Shown one piece after another: positions 11,685 through 22,484 of a stretch of DNA of 64,000 bases; position 1 is the stretch's first letter; each line of letters begins with the position of its first letter. A model generated the notes under the pieces. The model was not told where the DNA came from. It worked only from the letters and a program-made list of their open reading frames with translations, and made no database searches. Source of the DNA: Cyclospora cayetanensis (taxonomy: Eukaryota; Apicomplexa; Conoidasida; Eucoccidiorida; Eimeriidae); contig NW_020312159.1 of the NCBI RefSeq assembly GCF_002999335.1, positions 62,001 to 126,000 of the forward strand. Reading direction: 5' to 3'. The translations under genes and the position numbers were made by a program.

Positions 11685-13585
11685 CCCTCTTGAGGATGGC
11701 AAACAATTGCCAAGCTATTTATATCAATTTATATTCCCTGAATTCAAGTAATGCAGTAAAGTCTGCTTTTTGCTAGAACAAACTCATGTAACGAAACTGC
11801 GAGCTCGCAATTCTAAAGGTGGTAATATCAATAATAACCAAGATTAGGCAGGGTAATCCAACGTAACAGATGAGAGCTACGCTTTAATCGTTAAGCTATT
11901 TGAACACAGCTTGAGGGGGCTTTGCCACAGAAAGCCCATATATGAATTTATCAGGAAGCATAATGAAGAAGTCTGTTTATCCTGATAATTGTTTCGTTCG
12001 AAAATTTAGGGTCCACAGTCAAGTATGCCAAAAACGGCTAGAGCAGCACGGACCGACCACAACCAGGCATGCATAGCCACACGGCTTAAAAAGGAAGACG
12101 AGGCTCAAGAACAACTTAGCGACGGTCAGCGATACGTAGAGTTCCTCTAGAAGTAAACCATACACATAATCAACGATGGGAGCTAGATTCCTTATACATT
12201 CCCCATACTACAATGAAGGAGCGGAAGCTTTAAGCTATGCATGAATTTTAAAGACGCACTAGCTTAGAGCGAATACTTCGCATTAACTCCTCACTTGTAG
12301 CGCCCCACGAACTAGTATCCCGGTCTGTTATTTACAATCATCCCCTTGTTGAGAAACAAGGCCTCGGCGCTACATTCTTCTTCTCGTGCTGGCAACATGC
12401 CAAACCTGACTATATCATAAGAAAATGTTGGTTTTTGTAAATGTACCATCTTCTCGCTTATGAGGGGACTATTATGTCGTGCTTCAATGATGCAACAGGC
12501 TTTCTACCGGGGGCCCTTTCATCTCAGCTCTCTGCGGTACCATTGCCTAATGCCGGCGAGAAGACTTTAATAATGTGAACACAGTCCCATTATTGTGCCG
12601 AATAAGGAACGCGTATTAAGCAGGTATATCCAGTGAGAAGTTTCTTTCACGTGCATTTCTATTGCAATCCCTCACCGTTTTCGAATAGTTTCATAAGCAG
12701 AACCTCAAAACAGTCTTTATTAAGCTGGCAAGCGCATAACAAAGCTTATAGGGGCAAGTAAGTTAGAGTGCGTGTCAGCTACATGGAAGTTAATCGGATC
12801 CTACAACCACGGGCAAGAACACCACTATGGGCGCATGAGCGTGTGATTGCAGTGATCTAAATTCCAACTCTACTAGAATCTTGATTAAAATCCAGACATT
12901 ATTGTTTTAGTACTGTAAATGGATGGACCTGTTCTTGGGAATCGTGCATAACACCAGATAGATTCTAGGAGATCGCCTCTGCCCCACGGCAAGTTCTCCA
13001 TTCGGCTTTTGTATGCACCTTTTGTTTTCTATGTGCTCCTTCTTAGCACCTTCAATAGCAAAGCTTAAAAACCAATCTATTTTTTAGGCTTGGTGGAAGG
13101 CGTCATAGTCGGAGAACAATAGTAGCTTTGAATTTGTAGCTTCGAGCCCACAGCTTACACAGGTGGCTAGGGGAGGTTCGATGCGCTCATGGCTTCACGT
13201 TGCTGCAATACACTGGAAACACAGCAACTGTCAATTCTTCGTTCTTGCGTTTGGCTTTCTACTTGTACTCCTTGCGTTGACTAGGCTTGAACAGTTAGTA
13301 GTTGCTTGCTGTGTTTTTACTCACTAACTTGCCTCTTGTTGCCCGCTAGGCAATGCAAAACGCTTTCAAAGAAAGCGTAAGCAAGCATCTGGAGGTGTAG
13401 AGGTGAGTTCCAAAATGCATATTCAATGTGAAGCCGCTGACTTTGCTTTTGGTATGAATTGAATTTCAACGCGGGAAACAAAGGTCGGTGAACAGCGCAA
13501 GGAGACTAGGCAGGGCCGGCTGCACCAGTACCATCCAGTAGAATAAACCTCAACTGTTATTTCTCTTACATTATAATTTAAGCAT
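11685..13585. other. No gene recognised
   Basis: AT-rich intergenic stretch with very few open frames on either strand. No repeats or RNA genes were seen. The last few hundred bases presumably carry the promoter and leader of the following membrane-protein gene, but no motif could be assigned. Confidence 0.45.
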
Positions 13586-14257
13586 TTGGATAAAGCCTTG
13601 TTGGGTTCTGGATTCATGATGAGTGAGGCAACGGCTCAAGTTCCCCTAGGAAGTGAAGGGCTGGAAGGAGCTAAGCGAGGAGATACGGAGACACAGGAGG
13701 AGTTTGACCACACAGCTTCTACTGAGCAGGAAGAGTCTGTATCGCACGCTCAGGATAATTCCCGCTGGAAAGAAATCACAGTTACTGGGGATACTGAATG
13801 GGACATCCACAACATTGATCTGCCAGGGACGGAGACGGGGCTTAGCCACGCTCTTTCGCGTCCCACGGAGGAGGAATATTGGAGTCATGCATTTGATCAG
13901 GTGGAGGCTTTTGCAGTGCCAAGCAACCCATTAAGAACACGAAGGAGTGGGTATGTACCACTGGCCATCGCACTACTGCTCGTTCTTGCTGTGGTGATTG
14001 GAGGAGCGATAGTCAGACAGCTTATTCGACCCCCCGAAGCGATCAGGGGTGGCGTCAAAGATGCAACTACGCATGTGACGGCACCTTCTGGGAGAGAAGT
14101 CACATTTTCACCGAAGGCGAAAGTTCCAACTGGCAAACCCACAATGGAAGGAAAATTCCCTGAAACAAAGGGTTTTGAAGTGCCTCAGGAATTGCAAAGG
14201 GATAGGGAAGAAGCGTTGGGTGATCTTGAAGATTTTCTCAATGCTTTGGACGACTAA
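13586..14257 (+). CDS. Single-pass membrane protein of unknown function
   Basis: An uninterrupted frame of 223 codons; a second in-frame Met pair at residues 11–12 may be the real start. Residues 1–110 are acidic and Ser/Thr/Glu-rich with no hydrophobic leader. Residues 122–143 form one clear membrane segment (VPLAIALLLVLAVVIGG), preceded by a basic RTRR and followed by RQLIR. The tail of about 80 residues ends in an acidic helix (DREEALGDLEDFLNALDD). This looks like a tail- or signal-anchored membrane protein without a cleaved signal peptide. The codon texture is coding-like and the frame is far longer than its surroundings, which supports a real gene. I do not recognise the family. It could have additional 5' exons. 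Confidence 0.6.
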   Translation: MDKALLGSGFMMSEATAQVPLGSEGLEGAKRGDTETQEEFDHTASTEQEESVSHAQDNSRWKEITVTGDTEWDIHNIDLPGTETGLSHALSRPTEEEYWSHAFDQVEAFAVPSNPLRTRRSGYVPLAIALLLVLAVVIGGAIVRQLIRPPEAIRGGVKDATTHVTAPSGREVTFSPKAKVPTGKPTMEGKFPETKGFEVPQELQRDREEALGDLEDFLNALDD

Positions 14258-16236
14258 GGGGAACAGCAAGTCAAGAAGAACCAAAAATCATTCTCGTCAG
14301 TCTTGGCTGAACATGGGATACAAGAGGCTCTCAGTAAGTCGGCATGCTTCTTCTAGCCTGCCGCAGCGAAGCGTGCCTGCATGTGGTCCTCAAGTTCGTA
14401 CAGCATTAAGCAAGGCAACAGGAGAGCTGCAACGCTCCATGGAAAGGTAGCGATTGTTGCACCATCGGTTGCAGCAGCAGTATGTGCAACAGTAGTGGAA
14501 AAGCGCATTAAGAATACGGGGCTAACCATGATATCTCTAAGAGGAGCCGCAGATTTGTTTGCTTGCTGGTGGACAATTCCCCAGCTCTGTTCCCTTCAAG
14601 TGCACATGGTGAAGTCAATATGTGCTGAAGGCTACATTTTTTTATACGTACTTAGGTTACTAATTTGGTAGAAGCTACGAGAGGGATAAAGTTATTAAAA
14701 TATGGGAGGACACAGTAACTGAACGAGCGTGCGGCTTTACAGATGTTGTTGAAGGGCAGCGCAGGACGAGATACACACATTTATGATGTGGGATAAGCAG
14801 GGAAAAAACAGCCTGTGCTGTAGTCTACGAGCTTGCCCCATCGTTACCATTATCCCCGATGAATTCTGAACTGCTAGGTGGAACAATGGCTCCGCAGTTA
14901 GGAACAGCACGGAGTGCCGAGAGCGCAGCAAGGAAAAAGTAATCGGTAAAGCAGTAAATGGAACGCCACTGTATTGCAAATTAGCAATTACATTTGTATG
15001 CTTCAATAAGATATCTATTGAGTTCGCTCTCCCGGTTGAGGGTTGACCGAAGAGTTACTCTTTTATGTAGCGGTGCATCTGAATTTTAAGGGCATCTGCG
15101 GAGACTTTTTACTCTGGATCCAATGCATGCTTCCTAGAATGTTATGAAGTGTTCCTCAAAATATTTCTGTCCCATTCCTACTTGCGTCCCTCAAATTTCG
15201 CGGCGAGGCGGGGGACAACTGGGGTGCGCGTAGTAGCATCCTGCAAGCACTCCCGGGCATGCACAGACGGACAGACGTTGTTTTTTGTTGTGTATCTAAC
15301 GGTCCTCAGAAAAAGTTCAAGCAATTTCAAGAGGCAAGCCACTCTGCCAAAGTAGTTTTTAGCTGAATACAACTAGTGTGAAGGAGAGAATTTGCGGCTC
15401 AGCTCATAAAAGTTTACATCCTGTACAGAGGTCCGCGTGCACCATCCGCCAAAACGCAAACAAATAACAATACAGAGATCCATATGGACTTGTCGTAAAA
15501 CACGAATAAAGCCCTAAGTAATCAAATTTTTGAAGGACTGAAGATCTACAAGGGAACACTCTGCTGCACTAGACTTAGTGGAGGTCGCTTGATTGTGCTC
15601 AGACCTGCCATTACGACATTCGGTCTTTACGATGAACTGAAATGTTACACTTCAAACAAAGCGACCCAATTTACAGACACGGACGCTGCTAGCTCTCCTT
15701 ATGCATGTTGCGCAAAGCAGCAAACTCGCATTTCTGTGTCTGAATAATCTGCAACCTCCTATCAGCCCCATCATTAACTATTTTAGTTCCTTGTAGTTTC
15801 CAGATATTCACCACGTAGGCACAACACAAAAGAAGCGTGCGTTTGAAAGGAGCATGGTACAAAGAAGGCGCAGCTGAGCTGGGGGTGAAAGAAACGGCAA
15901 GCGCCCCAAACAGCGGGATGCAATTGCGTGTCCGCTTCAACCACTTTCAGGCACTTAGACTTTACAGGCGATCCAAGAATGCGTGTAAGTCTAGCACATG
16001 ATGTGTTGTATATTTTGGATACGCATCTCAGAGGCAAGCTGCCCCAGATTGGATTGCATGAATAATCGAACGCGTCATGCTGGTCCATAAGGATGGTCCT
16101 CCCCATTAAAAACGAATTCATTCCATCGGATGATCCTGTCCAGTTCGATACTGCTGCGCAAAATCTGACTCTCTCTCATCCTTGTTCAAATTGTCTCTTT
16201 GTGGGGCCCTCGCTTCACCCTAGCTGTATACTCTCG
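14258..16236. other. Intergenic between convergent genes; no gene recognised
   Basis: This lies downstream of the membrane-protein gene (plus) and of transaldolase (minus). Several frames of 60–112 codons exist on both strands, but none shows a domain, membrane segment or splice-compatible partner. The pieces near 15.7–16.1 kb on the minus strand follow the transaldolase stop and are probably its 3' untranslated region and spacer. Confidence 0.4.
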
Positions 16237-18873
16237 TCAAAGGTTCTCTCTGATAAGACCCTTCAACTTATTCATGTCTGATGAGAAATTTCTTATCCCC
16301 TCTGCAAGCTTTTCTGTAGCCATAGCGTCTTCATTCAGCATCCACCTAAATGTCTTTTCGTCTAAATTCAGCTTCTGAATTGGCTTTTTCTTCGCGTTTT
16401 GCGGAGACAGCCTCGAATTCACGTCGACAGAACTCGCTTGCAACTCCTGTAGCAGCTTTGGGGCGATCGTCAGCTTGTCACACCCCGCCAAAGTCAGTAT
16501 CTCATCTGCAAATGGAGAAAAAAAAACGTGTAGACAAACAAATAAACTGTTGGAAGTGTAGGCGTTAACATGGCCAGAACAAGGCATCCAGGCAGAGGGA
16601 TGTAGAGCGACACTATTCAGGATACACAATTCACAGGCATATTAATCACATTCAAATTAAATGACACTCAGTTAGAATATCTGCCTGCGTTTTACGAACA
16701 AACGGATACAGGCCTAACCAATCGTGCAGCCTGTGCTGCAGGTGTATCAGTCCTGTCAAATCTACTAGCATACATCAACCTTCTTACTAAACAAATACTA
16801 AAACCCAGGAATGTGCATTCCCGTTACAGAAAATCCTTTGCTATTCACTCAATCGATCCAAAATTTTTAACTACCTGTCTTCCACAAAAACAATGAACGT
16901 TTAATTATATCTCACCTGTATTTCGAAACGATGCGGCCATTACGGTGGTTTTGATACCGAAGTGCTTAAAATAATTGTATATTTGTGTGACACTCTTCAC
17001 TCCAGGGTCTTCAGCACCAGAAAAGGTGGCGCTTGCGTCCTGTTTCTTGTGCCAATCCAAGATACGTCCAACGAATGGCGAAACCAAATAGGCCCCAGCA
17101 TCGCTGGCTGCTACTGCCTGCAACAAGACAGGTAGAATGCGCAAGCATTAGGCTTAACCATCAAAAAAGTAGCAAGTCTGAAAAGAAAAGAGTCGAAGGC
17201 CAAAAGGAACAACGAGTTGACTAAAGCGAGAAAATTCTATTTCGCGACTTGGGTGAACGATATACTACATATAAATAGTCAAGCAATCAAGCGGAATAAA
17301 TTAAAGAAACACGGTTCATATTAGATATTATTCTAATGAATTTCCGTAAATGCTACTACATAGCTAAGAGCGCAGATGCAGGGAAGCTCCACCATCCAGG
17401 AATACATATGTCAACACAATTGACGCATCAGGTATCATTGATCTTTATTACCAGTAATCAGAAAGGTAAAAGAGAAGCCGATCATCGTACCTGGCAAAGG
17501 CTGAAGAGGAGAGTAATGTTGCAGTTGATGCCTTCGCGCTTCAATTGTTTGGCAGCCTGAATCCCTTCCCAAGTCGCAGCTACCTTGATAAGAATGCGGT
17601 CTTTGTCAATCCCCTTGGACTTATACAACGCGATGATTCTCTTCGCACGATTTACAGACTCTGAAGAGTAGAAGAATAGCAAGGATTATTCAAAGAGAAA
17701 AAAATGCATTTCTATTTCTCAGTGAGTAGAAGCACGAGCAGAAACTTATAAAAGTCAAAGTATTGGCAAACAAAATATCTGCTACTGCATTTGTGAGAGA
17801 GTGAATTTTATGAAGTGAACATCGCCACCAGAACAACATGTAGTATCACCTGTGAGAAAGAAAATGCACAACATACCGCTTTCTGCAGCACACTTCGAAA
17901 CTAAGTGAAACTGTTAGCTATCTAGGGTGCAAGCTCTCAAAGCAAATTCAATAAAAATCCTCATTTTCACACATGACAAGCGTAAGCGCTTGCTAAAAAA
18001 ATGCTAGTCCTTTTTGGCTTTAATATCCTATTTGCATAGGTCTCATTTTTAGACATACACATGCTTGCGAAAGTCAAAATCATACGGCGAAACGTACGCA
18101 AAAGACTGAGGTGGAAAATGCTCACTTAAACATGCTCCAACTAGAAATAGACAGTGTCAATCCTGGAATCTGGCCAGAGGGCCTTTATAGGGGAATGCTG
18201 GGTAGGCTCATCGAGGTCCTTATTGGGACAGCCTTAGGTCCGTACCTTCTTGATCGAAGGATAAATCAGCGGGTATTTCAGTGCTGACAAGTCCAGGAAT
18301 AATATCAAGCAACTCGAGGCCGAATCCAACGAGAACTCGGTCCACTGCTTCCTCTACAGTCTGTTCAAAGCAATACACACATAAACCAGTACCACTTGCG
18401 TTCATTTAAAACCTTTATTCTTTCATTCATTTCCATCGGCGGTTTTAAGCAATATTCCTCTGGCAAAAAACGCAGCGTCGAAGTTAGTGCAGCTAGTATT
18501 CTATACTACTTCAGGTACACATGCAACGAGCCTGCATCACCTCATCCACAGATTTTCCCTTGGTTGCCTCCTGTGCCTCCTTTATTGCCTTCTCTAACAC
18601 GTGTTTGTATTTGGGGTCTTTCACCGCCTGGAGAACGAGTGTTGGGTTTGTGGTGGCATCAGTTGGATTGAATTCCTTGATTGCCTCGAAGTCCGCCGTG
18701 TCCGCGACTATGGTTGACAGCTTTGCCAGCTTTTCTAACGTGCTGACGCCACTGCTATTCGTATCGTTACCGCTGGCGCTAGTTTTCTCATTTGTGCGGG
18801 GTACCTTCTGCGAGGGGCCCAAGGCCGGAGAGCCCCCGGAGCCCCTGCGTTTGGCTGTCTTCGTGTTTGGCAT
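16237..18873 (-). CDS. Transaldolase, five exons
   Basis: Transaldolase moves a dihydroxyacetone unit between sugar phosphates (sedoheptulose-7-P + glyceraldehyde-3-P to erythrose-4-P + fructose-6-P) in the non-oxidative pentose phosphate pathway. Exons on the minus strand: 18541–18873, 18246–18360, 17491–17660, 16916–17117 and 16237–16505. All four introns are GT–AG and all phases close, giving 362 aa. Family blocks are in order: [14 protein letters not shown], then [27 protein letters not shown] with the Schiff-base lysine at residue 175, [69 protein letters not shown] and KLAEGIRNF. The chosen start is [11 protein letters not shown]; an upstream in-frame ATG at 18912 would add 13 residues. 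About 43 N-terminal residues precede the catalytic core and are low-complexity, Ser/Gly/Lys-rich. No organelle-targeting peptide is obvious, so a cytosolic enzyme is expected. Confidence 0.95.
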
Positions 18874-19906
18874 TTCCTGCACGCAGTGGCAAGTAGTAGC
18901 GATTGCATGCAAAGTAACCAGCCAGAAGACGTGTGCTGTTGTGTTTCACGATGCCCTATATGTGGCAATGATTCAGAGGAGTGCTCAAAGAAGAGGCCTA
19001 GAGGCACTCAACAAAGGGAACAAGAGGAAGTGGAACCGTGGCAGTGCCACTGACCGGCAGCAAGGACTGCAAACCAAGCTTAGTGGGAGAATAACCTGTA
19101 AATATGTCGGCAGTTTCAAGAGCATCAATGAACTAATAAACTGGCGAATAGAAAAGATCACATGCACTCGGTTCCTATCGCTGCAAGGCAGACAGTTTGG
19201 CAGCAGCAGCAGCACCAGTCTCTGATTGTGGAAGAAGCTGCACACGACAGGACCCTCCTCTCGTGCCACACACCAGTGTGTTATTTAATTTCGGCATGAG
19301 ATATTTAGCCTAAAGTGCGGAATTGTGCAAAATAACAGTTGGGAGGGGCAGAAAAGGCGGGTGCTCGTGCGCATGGCCATAGAAACTGCGGCCAGTTTAC
19401 TGGTAGTCCGCGCTGAATGTAGAAAGGAAAAACGAACTTCCCACCACCTCTACAAAAGGCGTCCTGTGTAGGCCATGATACTACTATTGGATAGATCGCA
19501 GTGTCTTTTCTACTTTTGGATGAAGTGTAACCGAAAGCAACAACTAGGCATCCGTCTTTGTTGATGATAATACAAAAATGCTTTCGTGTAAGAAGGTCTA
19601 CTTCCATCCTTCCTGTGCAATGTTTTTCGGATTTAAATATATCGGCACTCTTTTTAAATACGAAAAGTAACTTTCGTGTGGCTTTTAAGCATATTTGTGT
19701 AGCAACATATCTAATGCAGGATGTGCGTGCAGCACAGCACCCCTACTGAGCGCCTTGTCCGCCGATACACAACGACATGGCGCATGGAGGTTCGTGGCTG
19801 CACCATCGCATTGTTTCGCGTTCCACCGACAAATAATTCCTGGGTAAGACAATAGCCTTTATTAATTGCTGTCAACTTCTACAGGTATTCTCCATTATCT
19901 TCCAAC
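18874..19906. promoter_or_regulatory. Divergent intergenic region between transaldolase and SOD
   Basis: About 1.03 kb separates the start codons of two genes transcribed away from each other, so it must contain both promoters and leaders. A long minus-strand frame and a 234-codon plus-strand frame (18521–19225) are antisense or continuations of transaldolase exon 1 and are not separate genes. I see no recognisable core-promoter motif and no CAG-type repeat. Confidence 0.5.
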
Positions 19907-21380
19907 ATGGCGTTTTCTCTTCCCCCTCTGCCCTATACGGAGGAGGCGCTGGAGCCACATATCAGCAAGGAAACCCTCGAGTTTCACCATGGGAAGCACC
20001 ATGCGGCATATGTAAATAACCTGAACAGTAAGGCTCCTTCTGCACTCACCAACTGTTCCCCCATAATCGGTGCACACACTCAGGAGTTTTAACATGGGTT
20101 GCAGCCTGTTTGGTTACGCACCTACTCCTCCCTTCTCTTGCTCATTCAGTAAGCTGTGTGCAGCACATTTAATTTTTTGCTCACATGTGGACACTAAACT
20201 TCTGTTATACGCACGCAGAGCTGGTACAGGGCAAGGAGGATGAGAAAAAGAGTCTGGAAGGTAAACACAAAGCTAATAGCTGATTTTTAAAGGATAAGAT
20301 TGTGAACAGCCTTTCGGTAAACCCTTAAAAGCCGAACTGCTGAATTTGATGCCTGTTAACTTGTCAACACTTGCCTGGCTTACCCCGCCCAGGGACGGGG
20401 ATCTTCCATTCCCCACTAGTGATTTGATACGTTTCTAGTCCCCGTTTGTTTCCTGTTGCATTTCTACAGAGTTAATTCGCACAGCTGCTGGTGGCATATT
20501 TAACAACGCGGCGCAGGCTTGGAACCATGCTTTTTATTGGAAGTCTATGAAGCCAGGCGGAGGCGGTCCCCCTACTGGCCCTATAGCCTCGAAGATAGAC
20601 GAAGCCTTTGGCAATTTTGACCAGTTCAGGGAACAGTTTTCAGCAGCTGCTGCAGGGCATTTCGGTTCTGGATGGGTTTGGTTGTGTTACTGCAAAAGCA
20701 AGCAAAAAGCTGTCATTTGCCAGACTCACGATGCAGGCAATCCTATGAGAGAAGCAGAGGGATGCGTACCCCTTCTCACATGTGATGTGTGGGAACATGC
20801 GTATTACATTGACAGAAGAAACGACCGAGCCAGCTATGTGAAAGGTTAGTCATTCCGTGGTGCTTATTTGTGTGATGGATCGATCCTGTATCATGAGGCT
20901 TTCTTTCTTTGCTGCAGATCGTTGTTGGCTGTTCCCATGTGTGTGATTGTTCTTGTGTGTTTGTCCATTTTGTGAAACTTGGGAGGAATGGTGGGGGAGT
21001 GGCCCTAGTTAGAAGCATACGCGACAAGTGGATCTACTCATTATGTAGAGTAATCCTATATTTGGCATTAAATACTGGTGACCATGGATATTATACTCTG
21101 TGGACGTTGCCACACAAAATGCTTTATTGTGCCTGTCTGTGCTGTAAACTGTCTGGCTTTTTGTGGCTGGAGGACTGCCTTAACCGATAGACTTCCATAT
21201 TCTCGTATTTGTTTAAATGCAGCGTATGACACAGCATGTTCTATTTATATACAATTGTTTTTCATGTGGTGTTAGTTGTACGGCCTGTAGTATTTGCTTG
21301 CGTGTTTTATCTGCGCAGCGTGGTGGTCGTTGGTTAACTGGGACTTTGCAAACGAAAACTTGAAGAAGGCAACCGAGTAA
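19907..21380 (+). CDS. Iron superoxide dismutase, cytosolic type, four exons
   Basis: The enzyme converts superoxide to hydrogen peroxide and oxygen. Exons: 19907–20027, 20219–20260 (only 42 nt), 20470–20844 and 21319–21380. All introns are GT–AG and in phase, giving 199 aa, the usual length for this family. The N-terminus [20 protein letters not shown] starts directly at the domain, so there is no targeting peptide and a cytosolic location is expected. Metal ligands are His27 (in [11 protein letters not shown]), His74 (in [11 protein letters not shown]), Asp160 and His164 (in [10 protein letters not shown]). The Gln of AAQxWNH and the FGSGWVWL block favour the iron form over the manganese form. 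The last exon gives [20 protein letters not shown]. It is divergent from transaldolase and convergent with MPP-beta. Confidence 0.96.
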
Positions 21381-22484
21381 AATTCTGATTCTGCAAAACA
21401 GCGAAGAGAGATAATGTGTTGCAGACTAGCCAATATGCGTGCACTGGGCCAAGAATGAAACTACGAAAGGACAACAGGCTGTCTGTCTCGGAATTGAAAC
21501 ACAAAAAGGGATTTGTGTGAAATTACTTTTGGCAGGCAAAGCTGTGCCATATGCGCTGATTGAACAGTCGCTTTGTCCAAAAAAAGAGACGCATGCAATC
21601 TCTTTTTCATCCTTTATATGCTAGCCTGCTACAATCTTTTGCCATGCAAGTGAACTGAAGTAGACTGGGTGCGGCAGCGGCTGGCGTCGGGGCAGGTGCT
21701 TGCCGCGGCGGTACAACTTCCTGGCGCAATCCCTCATTGGTTAGGATTTTGTATCCGGTTTTTTGATAGTTAGCTAACTGTGAAACAAACTGTTACGCAA
21801 ACTAATTATTGGCCTTGTGGATATATGGCCTTTTTTGACGCCAACCCAACACTACAGAAACTTTTGAGCTTCTCTCTAGAATGATCAGCCTCCGCGGCAG
21901 TCGGCATAGCCACCAATGAAACTATTGCAGAATGCATGTACCGCGAAATCCTCCAAATACCTAGTAGTTCTTTCTAGAACCCGCCCTCAGCAGTTTATAT
22001 ACACTCCTCAAGGACTCATTATGCAGCATTAAAGGAGGCTGTCTCTGCAGTCATCCCCAGTACTTGAAATTTTAGTGTAGAAGAGGACCACCTGAGGGCC
22101 ACGCCTTGCGTTGTCTCCGGTGTTGTACATTTCTGTATTCTTTACTACGTGCCTCGGGTCACGGTACACGCAGCAGTTAGCTATAGAGCTAGCTCGCCAC
22201 GGCCATGCGAACGAAAAGCACCACTGAGGACGAATACAACCACGGTATGTGCACGCAGTACCAACAGAGCGGCTACCCGCGGGCACAAGGCTGACGGTCA
22301 GTCCAACCTACTTGCAGCGTCATTCGCTTTTGGCGCCGCTATTACATTGCTCGGGGCAGCTGCCGAGAGCATACCATCGCTACACACGACTGACAGTCAC
22401 CGCCAACAGCAGCACCGCACAAGGGCAAAACTGTCGGGAGCGAAACCGTCCCTGATACTCCAGTAAATTTTTCTGGCCTAAAGT
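21381..22484. other. Intergenic between convergent SOD and MPP-beta genes
   Basis: About 1.1 kb lying 3' of both flanking genes. It should hold both 3' untranslated regions. Several frames of 60–105 codons exist, but none is recognisable, and no repeats were noted. Confidence 0.5.

Noticed and set aside
18521..19225. 234-codon plus-strand frame
   Set aside because: Antisense to transaldolase exon 1 and its upstream region, without recognisable features.
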